Assembly: GCA_003142595.1 (NCBI GenBank)
Contig: PLMU01000009.1
Coordinates: 17,664-81,663 of the forward strand
Source: Phycisphaerales bacterium
Lineage (GTDB): Bacteria > Planctomycetota > Phycisphaerae > Sedimentisphaerales > UBA12454
Direction of reading: 5' to 3'
DNA length: 64,000 bases
Both the position numbers and the translations under genes were made by a program. Under the pieces are notes generated by a model, which was not told where the DNA came from, did not search any database, and saw only the letters and a program-made list of their open reading frames with translations. This document shows positions 26,284 through 33,933 of the stretch, in pieces; position 1 is the first letter of the stretch, and each line of letters begins with the position of its first letter.

Positions 26284-26663
26284 AAATTCCTCATCTGATT
26301 TATTATTTTTCTCACTTTGTATCGCGACAGGTTTTTGTTTCTTGAGATATCTGTAATTGTCAGACCGTTTACAAAATGGTCTCTGGTTATTTCCATCTCT
26401 TTGGTTGACAGGTCATTTGTCTCTATCAGGGCGGTAATGAAGTCATCGCGGCTGATTAGCCTGGCGATTTTTTTCAGTCTTCTTGCCATTGTTGCATCAC
26501 TGACGGCTGCTGATTTTGCCATCGTTCTGAATTTCTGGCTGTCCATAAAGAGCCGGACCAAAGCCTTTTCCCTCTCAGCCAAAAGGTCTATTCTTCCTGC
26601 CGATTTCTCAAAAAGGTTCAAAAGCTCGTTTTTAGTAATTTTTTGTTGTTTCTTATGGTTCAT
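26280..26663 (-). CDS. Small two-HTH DNA-binding protein
   Basis: 127 residues, basic and helical. Two helix-turn-helix-like segments: FRTMAKSAAVSDATMARRLKKIARLI in the middle and ITDISRNKNLSRYKVRKIINQM at the C-terminus, the second like sigma-70 region 4 or phage late-gene activators. It is the first gene of the HTH-ABC-GNAT operon and its stop overlaps the ATPase start. A TATAAT on the minus strand (26694-26689) and a perfect TAAGTTA/TAACTTA inverted repeat just upstream suggest autoregulation. Not a family I can name. Confidence 0.6.
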   Translation of the reverse strand: MNHKKQQKITKNELLNLFEKSAGRIDLLAEREKALVRLFMDSQKFRTMAKSAAVSDATMARRLKKIARLISRDDFITALIETNDLSTKEMEITRDHFVNGLTITDISRNKNLSRYKVRKIINQMRNL

Positions 26664-26925
26664 AATGAAATCCGCAAAAATAGGCGGTATTATATGACTT
26701 TAAGTTATATATACATCTAACTTATGCGTATTTTAACAAAAAATACTTAAAAAGCAAGGAAAAAGTTCATAAAAATTGCAAATATTTCAATAAGTTCACT
26801 AAATACTTAACAAGAATAGACTTAAAAAGTAGGATTTATAAAGAATTTGCTTTTCACTCGGAATTTTGGTATTTTTATTGGGTTAATAAGAGCAGGCAAG
26901 TATCCAGCCTGTTCGGGACAAAGAT
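26664..26925. promoter_or_regulatory. Divergent control region of the HTH operon and FHA gene
   Basis: Beside the minus-strand TATAAT (26694-26689) lies TAAGTTA-N10-TAACTTA (26701-26724), a perfect 7-bp inverted repeat in the -35/spacer zone, as expected for a repressor site. Further out, ACTTAA followed by A- or C-AAG occurs three times between about 26744 and 26835. TTGCTT, 17 bp and TATTTT near 26848-26876 could drive the FHA gene. Confidence 0.5.
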
Positions 26926-27906
26926 ATGGGACAGTCAATACGACTTATTGTGAAACGGGGCGACCAAACTGTCAATAGATACAAGTTTGACAACACTCCT
27001 ATTTATATCGGCCGAAAAGCAGACCTTCAGGTAGTCCTGCCGGATATGGCGGTATCGCGTGAGCATACCATGATTGATTTCAAGGAAGGCAAATGGACAG
27101 TCGAGGATTTGGAATCTGCCAACAAGACATACTTGAACAGCGAGATAATCCGTAAAGCGCCGCTCAAAAGCGGAGATGTTATTAAGATAACAGGTTTTTC
27201 CATTGGAATAGATTTTGTTGAGTCTGCGGATGCTTCCGATAAAGAACAAACGGGCTCAACGAGCGATGATACTGTATCTTTAGATGATACGCAGACAGCA
27301 GCGGCAGCCCAGACAGACGACACAGAAGAGACAGAAAAGAAAGAGGTGACGGCAGGGGCTGAGGCGGCATCATTGTCAACGCCTCGCGATGAGGTAATCG
27401 TCAGAAAACCTGACGCAGCGCACGCACCGGCGATGAGACTGGCGGCAAGAAGATTAAGTGATTTTGCTCAGGCAGTCGAGATGCTGGGCGATACTAAAAA
27501 TCTTGATGAGATGGTAAAGGTTTTGCTTGATGTTTCTTTGAAGCAGTTTACCGCTTTTCGCATATGGTGCGGCTTGAGAAGCCAGAAGGCCGGCCCAATA
27601 ACATATCAGGCAGGCAAAAGACGCGACGGCAAGCCTGTGCAGCTGAGCGAAATAAAAATGAGTCCAAAGATTATTGAAACATTTGAACGGGGTCAGTCTA
27701 TCGTTCTGCCTCAAGTCTCAGCCAAGCTCGAACAGACAGAAAGAATACGCTCAGCGATGATAGCGAGCATCAAGACGCCGAAAGGCTGTTTCGGCGTAAT
27801 ATATGTGGACAACTCTATGGTGCATAACCATTTCAGCCTAAGCGATTTGGATTACCTGATGGTTCTGGCGATGCATACCGCCGCGGTTCTAAAGAGCCAT
27901 CTGTAA
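26926..27906 (+). CDS. FHA-GAF domain signalling protein
   Basis: 326 residues. Residues about 1-95 are a forkhead-associated domain that binds phosphothreonine: IYIGRKADLQVVLPDMAVSREHTMID with the conserved G-R, S-R-x-H and a later N-K-T-Y-L-N block. An acidic D/T/A/E-rich linker follows (about 100-165). The C-terminal 150 residues form a GAF domain (MVKVLLDVSLKQFTAFRIWCGL, ending in GCFGVIYVDNSMVHNHFSLSDLDYLMVLAMHTA), as in adenylate-cyclase or phosphatase regulators. No output domain is present, so it probably acts as an adaptor reading Ser/Thr-kinase signals, which are common in planctomycetes. Monocistronic; a weak hairpin at 27932-27945 with a T run may terminate it. Confidence 0.85.
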   Translation: MGQSIRLIVKRGDQTVNRYKFDNTPIYIGRKADLQVVLPDMAVSREHTMIDFKEGKWTVEDLESANKTYLNSEIIRKAPLKSGDVIKITGFSIGIDFVESADASDKEQTGSTSDDTVSLDDTQTAAAAQTDDTEETEKKEVTAGAEAASLSTPRDEVIVRKPDAAHAPAMRLAARRLSDFAQAVEMLGDTKNLDEMVKVLLDVSLKQFTAFRIWCGLRSQKAGPITYQAGKRRDGKPVQLSEIKMSPKIIETFERGQSIVLPQVSAKLEQTERIRSAMIASIKTPKGCFGVIYVDNSMVHNHFSLSDLDYLMVLAMHTAAVLKSHL

Positions 27907-28280
27907 TAGGGGAGATTGCGGCACATTAATTCAGGATGTTTCCTGTATTTTTTTGAATTTAGCAAACCTGAAAAAGACCCTTATTGTAACTACTGGAACA
28001 ACAAATATTGCTGTGTTGTACATATTAGAATAGAGGATTTTGAACGCTCTAATTTTAAATAGACGTTTTATTGCCGGTGCAATTCACCTGTCTTGCCTGT
28101 CTTAACAGGGCATTAAAAATATTAGCACGATTTTAAAAATTTTATGCGCTTTTACTTAATTTTTTATGGCCGATTGACGAACTAATACGTATAGGCAGTA
28201 GTGAGTGTTTTAGAATTGTGCGTGTTTACCGAAACAGAGCTTGCCACAGCGCAGGGTATTTGTTGAAAGGAGGCACGGCC
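27907..28280. other. Intergenic region before the DUF438/hemerythrin gene
   Basis: CAGGA-TGTT-TCCTG (27932-27945) followed by a T run is a weak terminator for the FHA gene. The remaining 330 bp are AT-rich, with scattered TATAAT-like words but no confident promoter, and no coding region was recognised. The far end carries the strong AGGAGG site of the next gene. Confidence 0.4.
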
Positions 28281-29039
28281 ATGGAAAAAGCACGGAAGCT
28301 AGCCGAGATATTAGAACGAGTAAGAAGTGGGGAAGACCCAGCCAAAATAAGACAACAAGCCCGACAGTTGTTATCCACACTAAGATTAAGCGATATCAGT
28401 AGAGCCCATAAGTATCTTGTGGGTTCTGGTGTGTCTTTTGACCAATTGCGGACGCTTGTTTATGCGTTTGCATCAATTTTAGGGGACCAGTTTGCGCTTT
28501 TGCGGTCAAACCTCGGGTCTGACCATCCTGTCCGCAGAATCCTTGCCGAGCATCAGATGTTCGAATGTTTTCTGTCGGACCTTGAAGGTGTAAATCTGAT
28601 GATCCAGGAGGCGGAGGAACTGACAGAGTTGTCAAGCGAGTTTCGCAGACTTGAACATATCACAGGCCATCTGCAGGCGTTTGATGTTCACAGTCAGCGG
28701 GAAGACGACCTTGTTTTTCCGGCACTGGAAAGTTATCCCTGCAAGAGCATTTGCGCAGTTCTGCAAAAATCGCACTGGCGAATCAAAAATATGGTAAGCA
28801 ACCTGACAATGGCGGTGAATAATTTCAAGCATTTTGAGCCGGTGCAGTTCAAGATTCAGGTCAGCGCACTGTCTTCAGCTATAATTCCGATTATGCGGGA
28901 ACATATGTTCCAGGAAGACAATATACTTTTTCCAATTGCGATTGATGTAATTAAGGATGAGAAAGTCTGGTGGAGAATAAAACAGCTTAGTGATGAAATG
29001 GGCTATTGCGGTTTTGATGCCCAACCATGCTGCACATAA
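28281..29039 (+). CDS. DUF438 and hemerythrin-like domain protein
   Basis: About 252 residues. The N-terminal 65 (ILERVRSGEDPAKIRQQARQLLSTLRLSDISRAHKYLVGSGVSFDQLRTL) match DUF438. The rest is an HHE/hemerythrin helical bundle with likely iron ligands in HPVRRILAEHQMFE, HITGHLQAFDVHSQREDDLVFPALE and IMREHMFQEDNILFPIAI. Such proteins bind a di-iron centre and sense or scavenge oxygen or nitric oxide. The PAS domain that often follows in this family is absent. AGGAGG lies eight bases before the chosen ATG at 28281. The C-terminus ends CCT with a cysteine pair. It stands alone, followed by a highly structured 3' region. Confidence 0.8.
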   Translation: MEKARKLAEILERVRSGEDPAKIRQQARQLLSTLRLSDISRAHKYLVGSGVSFDQLRTLVYAFASILGDQFALLRSNLGSDHPVRRILAEHQMFECFLSDLEGVNLMIQEAEELTELSSEFRRLEHITGHLQAFDVHSQREDDLVFPALESYPCKSICAVLQKSHWRIKNMVSNLTMAVNNFKHFEPVQFKIQVSALSSAIIPIMREHMFQEDNILFPIAIDVIKDEKVWWRIKQLSDEMGYCGFDAQPCCT

Positions 29040-29040
29040 A

Positions 29041-29207
29041 TCTCGCACCTATTTTCTATACCTGCTCTGCCTATGAAAATGGCGTGCGAAAGAAAATAGG
29101 TGCGGGATTAAATTGAACTTGCGGGGGGTTGAAGAAGAATGCTTTCTCAACCTCCGAGAAAGCGTTGCGTATAAGCTCCTCTACGGGGTATAGAGGAGCT
29201 TTTTTTA
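29041..29207 (+). ncRNA. Structured 3' region, possible small RNA
   Basis: Directly after the hemerythrin gene there are consecutive hairpins: a 17-bp stem (29041-29057 with 29091-29107, one G-U); then two mutually exclusive stems, GGGGGTTGA with TCAACCTCC (29127-29155) or GCTTTCTC with GAGAAAGC (29141-29163); then a terminator. The overlap by two bases would allow switching. It could be a 3' UTR-derived RNA or simply stacked terminators. No known RNA family is recognised. Confidence 0.35.
29173..29207 (+). terminator. Strong intrinsic terminator
   Basis: AAGCTCCTCTA (29173-29183) pairs perfectly with TAGAGGAGCTT (29191-29201), 7-base loop, followed by a T run. Ends transcription coming from the DUF438/hemerythrin gene. 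Confidence 0.85.
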
Positions 29208-29275
29208 GTAAATTCAAAATTATGCGACTGCCTTTGGCGAATTATTCTTTATTAATTGCCGATAGATTGTTTCTT

Positions 29276-29716
29276 TCACGCGTTTTTCAGGGGTGTTGGT
29301 TTATCACGTTTGAGATGTTTGAGGATAAAACCCTCTATGGCATAAAGAATGTATTGTTTTTCTTTAGCCGGGCTTTGTGCGACCCATACTGTAAAATTAT
29401 AAAATTCCTGAACGTCAACGTCCATCCACTTCTTATTTTTAAGGAGAAATATCAACAGGGTGGTAATGGCAATTCTTTTGTTACCATTTTGAAAAGGATG
29501 ATTTTTTATCATCAGATAGAACAGCATCGCCGCTTTTAAGGCAAATGTCTGATATAAATGTTTTTTACCAAACTTTTGAAAAGGTGCGAATAGACTACTT
29601 TCAAGTATATTAGGAAACCTTGTGGTGAAGTCTGGAATCGGCTCATCAAAACTGAAATGTTCCTGTGCCAGTCTAAAGGCGATACGCTCAACTTCTCCCA
29701 CATCAAGCGGCCGCAT
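29276..29716 (-). CDS. Doc-type (Fic fold) toxin
   Basis: 146 residues, close to Doc of phage P1 in size. The Fic-fold motif is HPFQNGNKR (near residue 72-80), the Doc-type form with lysine in place of the glycine-arginine of AMPylating Fic enzymes. Doc phosphorylates elongation factor EF-Tu and stops translation. Upstream RFPNILESSLFAPFQ is the usual Doc segment. It overlaps its partner gene by one base, and both are read from the same promoter region. As a stability module of mobile DNA it may be tied to the phage-like islands, but it is also common in chromosomes. Target inferred from family only. Confidence 0.85.
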   Translation of the reverse strand: MRPLDVGEVERIAFRLAQEHFSFDEPIPDFTTRFPNILESSLFAPFQKFGKKHLYQTFALKAAMLFYLMIKNHPFQNGNKRIAITTLLIFLLKNKKWMDVDVQEFYNFTVWVAQSPAKEKQYILYAIEGFILKHLKRDKPTPLKNA

Positions 29717-29967
29717 TATTCACTTCCCAGCTTTTTAAGTAGTTTTCCATACTGACGGACAACTTTTTTAACAGCAAGGTCGATTTGTTTCTTTTTGCTT
29801 TCTGAAAGTTCTTTGCCCAGTATTTCGTTGGCTATTTTGTCAGTTATGACGTAATTTCTGCCGATTTTTTCAGCGGGGATTTTACCGGCCTTTACCTTTT
29901 TATAAACGGCTATTCTGCTTATGCCCAAAAGGTCGGCAAATTCAGGTATTGTTAAGTGCTTTTTCAT
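29716..29967 (-). CDS. HTH antitoxin partner of the Doc-type toxin
   Basis: 83 residues. The N-terminal half is an excisionase-type winged HTH (LTIPEFADLLGISRIAVYKKVKAGKIPAEKIGRNYVI) and the C-terminal half a lysine-rich helix (SESKKKQIDLAVKKVVRQYGKLLKKL) able to embrace and neutralise the toxin. This arrangement, rather than a Phd fold, is common for Doc-like pairs in many bacteria. It is translated first, as expected for an antitoxin. Four GTTAAC sites upstream are likely operators for this protein. Confidence 0.75.
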   Translation of the reverse strand: MKKHLTIPEFADLLGISRIAVYKKVKAGKIPAEKIGRNYVITDKIANEILGKELSESKKKQIDLAVKKVVRQYGKLLKKLGSE

Positions 29968-29995
29968 AACTTATTTGTATTAAACAGCTTACTAT

Positions 29996-30049
29996 GTTAA
30001 CCACTATCTAATAGGTTAACCTATGTTAACCTATATAATAAAGGTTAAC
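29996..30049. promoter_or_regulatory. Array of four GTTAAC operator-like sites
   Basis: GTTAAC starts at 29996, 30015, 30025 and 30044, spaced 19, 10 and 19 bp, so all sites fall on nearly the same face of the helix (two turns, one turn, two turns). Two are extended as GTTAACCTAT. They lie just upstream of the antitoxin gene, where autoregulation of toxin-antitoxin pairs takes place. Confidence 0.6.
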
Positions 30050-30077
30050 ATACGAAAATTCTGTTGTCAAATAATTC

Positions 30078-30737
30078 TTAGCGTTGCCAATTGATAGCTT
30101 CCTTTGGCACATTGGCCAAATCGGGAGCATAGAAATCTGCGCCGGGGAGTTTTTCCGGCGTGAAACTTGAAGTTATCGCAAGGCATTTTGCCCCAGCGGC
30201 CTTGGCAGCCTGTATTCCGCTGAGAGCGTCCTCAATAACAAGGCAATCCTTCGGGTCAATACCCATTTTTTCCGCTGCGAGCAAAAATATGTCAGGGGCG
30301 GGTTTGGTATGTTTGACATTATTGCCATAAATAATAGCGTCAAAAGTTTCAGGCGGAATTTTCAGCTCTGCAAAGTTGCCGGCGGCCTTCCGTATATCAG
30401 CGCTTGTAGCGACCGAGATTTTCTTTCCAAGCCGTTTACATTCAGTAATAAATTCTTTTGCGCCGGGCAGGGGCTTGAGATTTCCTCTGATTAGCTCAAG
30501 ATAGATATCGTAGGTTCGCGTTGTAGCCTTTTCGATGTCGATTGGGAAGTTGTGGTTTTTGGCCATTCCGCGGACACAGTTTTTTTCACCTGTTCCTGTA
30601 AAGGGATGAAAATCCTCAGCTGTGATTTTCAGGCCGAACTCGGCAAGTGCCTGTATTACGGCCTTTATTATGAAAGGTTCCGAATCGACCAGAACGCCGT
30701 CCATATCGAAGATTATGCCTTTAGGGGATATTGCCAT
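30078..30737 (-). CDS. HAD-superfamily phosphatase/phosphoglucomutase-like
   Basis: About 219 residues. Motif I is FDMDGVLVDSEP (nucleophile D, acid/base D), followed by a helical cap, motif II around SVATSAD, lysine motif III in KHTKPAPDIF and motif IV in VIEDALSGIQAAKAAG. This is the beta-phosphoglucomutase/phosphoglycolate phosphatase subgroup (C1 cap, type HAD-IA). The precise sugar or glycol phosphate cannot be read off. ATG at 30737 (AAGGAAT upstream) begins 2 bp after the GDPD stop, so it is the last gene of the rlmN-GDPD-HAD operon. Confidence 0.85.
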   Translation of the reverse strand: MAISPKGIIFDMDGVLVDSEPFIIKAVIQALAEFGLKITAEDFHPFTGTGEKNCVRGMAKNHNFPIDIEKATTRTYDIYLELIRGNLKPLPGAKEFITECKRLGKKISVATSADIRKAAGNFAELKIPPETFDAIIYGNNVKHTKPAPDIFLLAAEKMGIDPKDCLVIEDALSGIQAAKAAGAKCLAITSSFTPEKLPGADFYAPDLANVPKEAINWQR

Positions 30738-30738
30738 A

Positions 30739-31404
30739 TTATTCCTTTTCAACAGCTTTTCTAATCAAGTCCGGCCGGTCTGTTATTATCCCTGCGATGC
30801 GGCAATCGGCAAGGAATTTTGCTATTTCTGTATCGTTTACCGTCCAGGCAAAAATTTTCAAATTCGACTTTTTGCACATATCAGTGAAATCGGCGGTTAT
30901 AAAATTATATTCCAGAGCAAAACCTGAAAATTTATTATCGCAGGCACGTTTGATAAGTTCGCTGCCATTTAAACCTTTTTTCGCCCTTACAGAAAGACAA
31001 ACACATATATCAGGCATATTCATTTTCGCCTGTTTCATCGTCTGGAAGTCAAAGCCGATAAGGACAATCTGCCGCTGTTTTGCACATCTCTGGATTTCGG
31101 TTTTCAACGCGGGGATAATTTCGCTTTTACATTTTATCTCTATAAAGACTCTTTTGTTTTCCGGCAAAACGTCAAAAATTTGACTAAGACTTGCTATGCC
31201 GGTTTTTTCAAGCTGCTGAAAATCAGCGGCAGAAACTCGAATACCATTTGTATTTGCATCGTGAATTACAGCAACTGTGTCGTCTTTTGACAATCTTACA
31301 TCAATTTCAACTGCGTCGGCGCCAATCTGCCAGGCGGCCAGAACTGCAGCCGGCGTATTCTCAACGGCTTGTATGCAGAAACCTCTATGTGCGATTATTT
31401 CCAT
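30739..31404 (-). CDS. Glycerophosphodiester phosphodiesterase
   Basis: 221 residues, the size of a cytoplasmic GDPD. It starts with EIIAHRGFCIQAVENTPAAVLAAWQIGADAVEIDVRLSKDDTVAVIHDAN, giving the HRG, ENT, E-x-D and H-D metal and catalytic residues. The C-terminal LKIFAWTVND and GIITDRPDL complete the TIM-barrel signature. It hydrolyses glycerophosphodiesters from lipid turnover to glycerol-3-phosphate. No signal peptide is present. The start overlaps the rlmN stop by one base, suggesting translational coupling. Confidence 0.9.
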   Translation of the reverse strand: MEIIAHRGFCIQAVENTPAAVLAAWQIGADAVEIDVRLSKDDTVAVIHDANTNGIRVSAADFQQLEKTGIASLSQIFDVLPENKRVFIEIKCKSEIIPALKTEIQRCAKQRQIVLIGFDFQTMKQAKMNMPDICVCLSVRAKKGLNGSELIKRACDNKFSGFALEYNFITADFTDMCKKSNLKIFAWTVNDTEIAKFLADCRIAGIITDRPDLIRKAVEKE

Positions 31405-32432
31405 TATTTAAGTCTGTCAGCGCCTAATTGGCCGCAGGCGGCCTTTATGCTGGTGCCGCGGCGGAATCTTATTATTGTCTCAATGCCGGCCTGCATCAGA
31501 ATATCCTTAAACATTTTTATCCTGTCGCGGTCGGCAGGTTTAAAATCGGCGCCTGGATGAGGATTGTATTCAATAAGATTGACGCTTGCGTGCAGACCTC
31601 TTAAAAGCTGAATAAGTTTGCGAGCCAATTCCAAACTGTCGTTAACGTCTTCCATCATACAGTATTCAATGGTTATTCTGCGATCTGTTTTTTGATTGTA
31701 ATGCTTCATCGCGGCCAGTAACACAGGCAGAGGATATTTTTTCGCTGCCGGCACAATTTTTTTCCTTAATTCATCGTCAGGGGTGTGAATAGAAACCGCA
31801 AGGCGCGGATAAATATCTTCATCGGCAAGTTTCTTTATTCCGTCAGGCAGGCCGACAGTGGAAATTGTCTGTCTGCGGATACCGATATTTTTTCCTGCAG
31901 GGTCGGCTAAGATTCTCACGGCTTTTATAGTATTTTCATAATTGTCCAGCGGTTCGCCCATACCCATATAGACGATATTGTTTATTTTGCAGCCGCTGTC
32001 GGCGGAAATAACGATAACCTGGTCAACAATTTCTCCTGCGGTAAGGTTTCTGGCAAATTTAAGATAGCCTGTCGCGCAGAATCTGCAGCCCAGCCGGCAG
32101 CCGACCTGAGTTGAAACGCAGATTGTCTTTCGGCCGGACTCATCAAGCAGGACAGATTCAATTTGCTGGCAATCGGCAGTTTCAAAAAGATATTTTGCTG
32201 TGCCGTCAGGGTCTTGGAGCTTTTCTACGATTTTGAGATTAGAAATGAAAAAGCCGTCTTCGGTAAGTTTTGTGCGGAACTCCTTCGGCAGGGTGGTGAA
32301 AAGATTGATGTCGTTTATGTTGTGCTGGTGAATGAAGCTGAATACGTATTTGGCAAGATAGCTTTTGCCGCCGTAGCCGGTGATGATTGAGCCAATTTCC
32401 GCAAGCATTTTGTTTTTAAGGTCTTTATCCAT
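31404..32432 (-). CDS. rlmN: Dual-specificity 23S rRNA/tRNA adenosine-C2 methyltransferase
   Basis: Radical-SAM methyltransferase that methylates A2503 of 23S rRNA and A37 of some tRNAs. The 4Fe-4S motif CRLGCRFC (CX3CX2C) is preceded by the family text VSTQVGC. Further family blocks are YMGMGEPLDNYENT and ISTVGLPDGIKKLADE. Catalytic cysteines are expected near the end and in the segment AACGQL. 342 residues is typical. It heads a minus-strand operon with GDPD and a HAD phosphatase and is divergent from the phosphomannomutase gene. Confidence 0.95.
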   Translation of the reverse strand: MDKDLKNKMLAEIGSIITGYGGKSYLAKYVFSFIHQHNINDINLFTTLPKEFRTKLTEDGFFISNLKIVEKLQDPDGTAKYLFETADCQQIESVLLDESGRKTICVSTQVGCRLGCRFCATGYLKFARNLTAGEIVDQVIVISADSGCKINNIVYMGMGEPLDNYENTIKAVRILADPAGKNIGIRRQTISTVGLPDGIKKLADEDIYPRLAVSIHTPDDELRKKIVPAAKKYPLPVLLAAMKHYNQKTDRRITIEYCMMEDVNDSLELARKLIQLLRGLHASVNLIEYNPHPGADFKPADRDRIKMFKDILMQAGIETIIRFRRGTSIKAACGQLGADRLK

Positions 32433-32483
32433 ATTTGTTTAGTTTAGCTTAAGTTTTGATTTTGTCGAGAAGCAAAATAGCAT

Positions 32484-32512
32484 TTGACCTGCGAGGCGTC
32501 TATAAGTACAAT
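32484..32512 (+). promoter_or_regulatory. Sigma70-like promoter for the phosphomannomutase gene
   Basis: TTGACC (32484-32489), 17-bp spacer and TACAAT (32507-32512), with the gene's ATG 40 bp downstream. It lies in the divergent gap between rlmN and the mutase. Confidence 0.6.
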
Positions 32513-32551
32513 TCTCGCATAATATTATGACTTTTAGGGAGTTTATTGCAG

Positions 32552-33928
32552 ATGGACCCGACAATTTTCAAGGCTTATGACATTCGCGGGATTTATCCCG
32601 ACCAGCTAAATGAGGACGCAGCGTGGAAGATAGGCAATGCATCCGCGACATTTCTAAGAGCTATGCTTCGCGGCTATGACCGCGGACTTGCCAATAAGCA
32701 AAGTCTTTGCGTTGGTCACGATATGCGGCTGCACAGCAGGGCGCTGGCTAACGCATTAATCAAAGGAATGAACGCTGCCGGCGCAAAGATTATTGATATC
32801 GGTATGATTGATACGCCGCAGATGTATTTTGCTATAAACTACCTCGGCACCTGCGGAGGCGTGCAGGTAACGGCTTCACATAATCCGGCGCAGTATAACG
32901 GTTTTAAGATTTCCGGCCTTGAGGCAAAACCTGTCGGAGTCGATACAGGTTTAAAGGAAATAAAACATATCGCAACGTCATTGCTCCATACCCGCGGGTC
33001 AACGGAAGAGATGATAGAGAAACGCGACCTGACAGAAGCGTATAAAGAGCATGTATTAAAATTTCTCGGCTCAAAAGTGAAACCTTTGAAAATTGTTATT
33101 GACGCTTCCAATGGTATGGCGGGAAAGATGGTTCCGCTGATTTTCGAGAAAATAGGCATAGAGATAATAAAAATCAATTTCGAGCATAAAGGGGTTTTTA
33201 AGCACGAGCCTAATCCGCTGATTGAAGACAATCTGAAACAGCTTAAGGATACAGTAAAAAAACGCAAGGCGGATATTGGAGTATGTTTTGACGGCGACGC
33301 GGACAGGCTTGTAGTAGTTGACGGAAAAGGAGAAACAATCAGCTGTGATATATTAACTGCCCTTATGGTTCCATATTTCCTTAAAAAATCGCCGGGTTCT
33401 GCGGTTGTTTATGATTTGCGGAGCAGCTGGGTTGTGCGCGAAGAAATTTTAAAAGCAGGCGGCATTGCCAGACGCGAAAGAGTAGGGCACGCGTATATGA
33501 AAAAGACGCTGCGGACAGCAAGAGCGGTTTTCGGCGGCGAACTGAGCGGCCATTTCTATTACCGTGATAATTTTTACGCAGATTCCGCCTTTATTACTTT
33601 TGTGCATCTAATTAATATCCTGAGTTCTTCAGACGACCCCATCAGCGAGCTTGTTAAACCGCTGCAAAGATACTATGCCAGCGGCGAGATAAATTTCGCT
33701 GTAGACGAAAAAGAAGAGATGATGAAAGAGCTGAAGCGTAAATTCAGCCAGGGCGAAATCGACGACCTTGACGGAATAACGATTCAGTTCAAAGACTGGT
33801 GGTTTAATTGCCGGCCGAGCAATACTGAACCTTTCCTGCGGCTCAATGTCGAGGCAAAAAGTAAAGAGCTGCTGGATAAGCAGCTTAAAGAAATAGAATC
33901 CCTGTTAGGCGAACCGGTTAAGCATTAA
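32552..33928 (+). CDS. manB: Phosphomannomutase/phosphoglucomutase
   Basis: About 458 residues, alpha-D-phosphohexomutase family (AlgC/ManB). In order: substrate-binding start FKAYDIRGIYPDQL, phospho-serine loop TASHNPAQYNG, metal loop DGDADRLVVVD, sugar-binding GGELSGHFY and the phosphate-binding end RPSNTEPFLRLNVEA. It converts mannose- or glucose-6-phosphate and -1-phosphate for polysaccharide and lipopolysaccharide synthesis. ATG at 32552 is preferred over a TTG six bases upstream; GGGAG precedes both. A LarA-like gene starts 5 bp after its stop. The heptose epimerase hldD is elsewhere in the window. Confidence 0.9.
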   Translation: MDPTIFKAYDIRGIYPDQLNEDAAWKIGNASATFLRAMLRGYDRGLANKQSLCVGHDMRLHSRALANALIKGMNAAGAKIIDIGMIDTPQMYFAINYLGTCGGVQVTASHNPAQYNGFKISGLEAKPVGVDTGLKEIKHIATSLLHTRGSTEEMIEKRDLTEAYKEHVLKFLGSKVKPLKIVIDASNGMAGKMVPLIFEKIGIEIIKINFEHKGVFKHEPNPLIEDNLKQLKDTVKKRKADIGVCFDGDADRLVVVDGKGETISCDILTALMVPYFLKKSPGSAVVYDLRSSWVVREEILKAGGIARRERVGHAYMKKTLRTARAVFGGELSGHFYYRDNFYADSAFITFVHLINILSSSDDPISELVKPLQRYYASGEINFAVDEKEEMMKELKRKFSQGEIDDLDGITIQFKDWWFNCRPSNTEPFLRLNVEAKSKELLDKQLKEIESLLGEPVKH

Positions 33929-33933
33929 TTTTT

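Noticed and set aside
28369..28379. GTTATCCACAC, like a DnaA box
   Set aside because: Single site inside a coding sequence, far from dnaA, with no clustered copies; not evidence for an origin.
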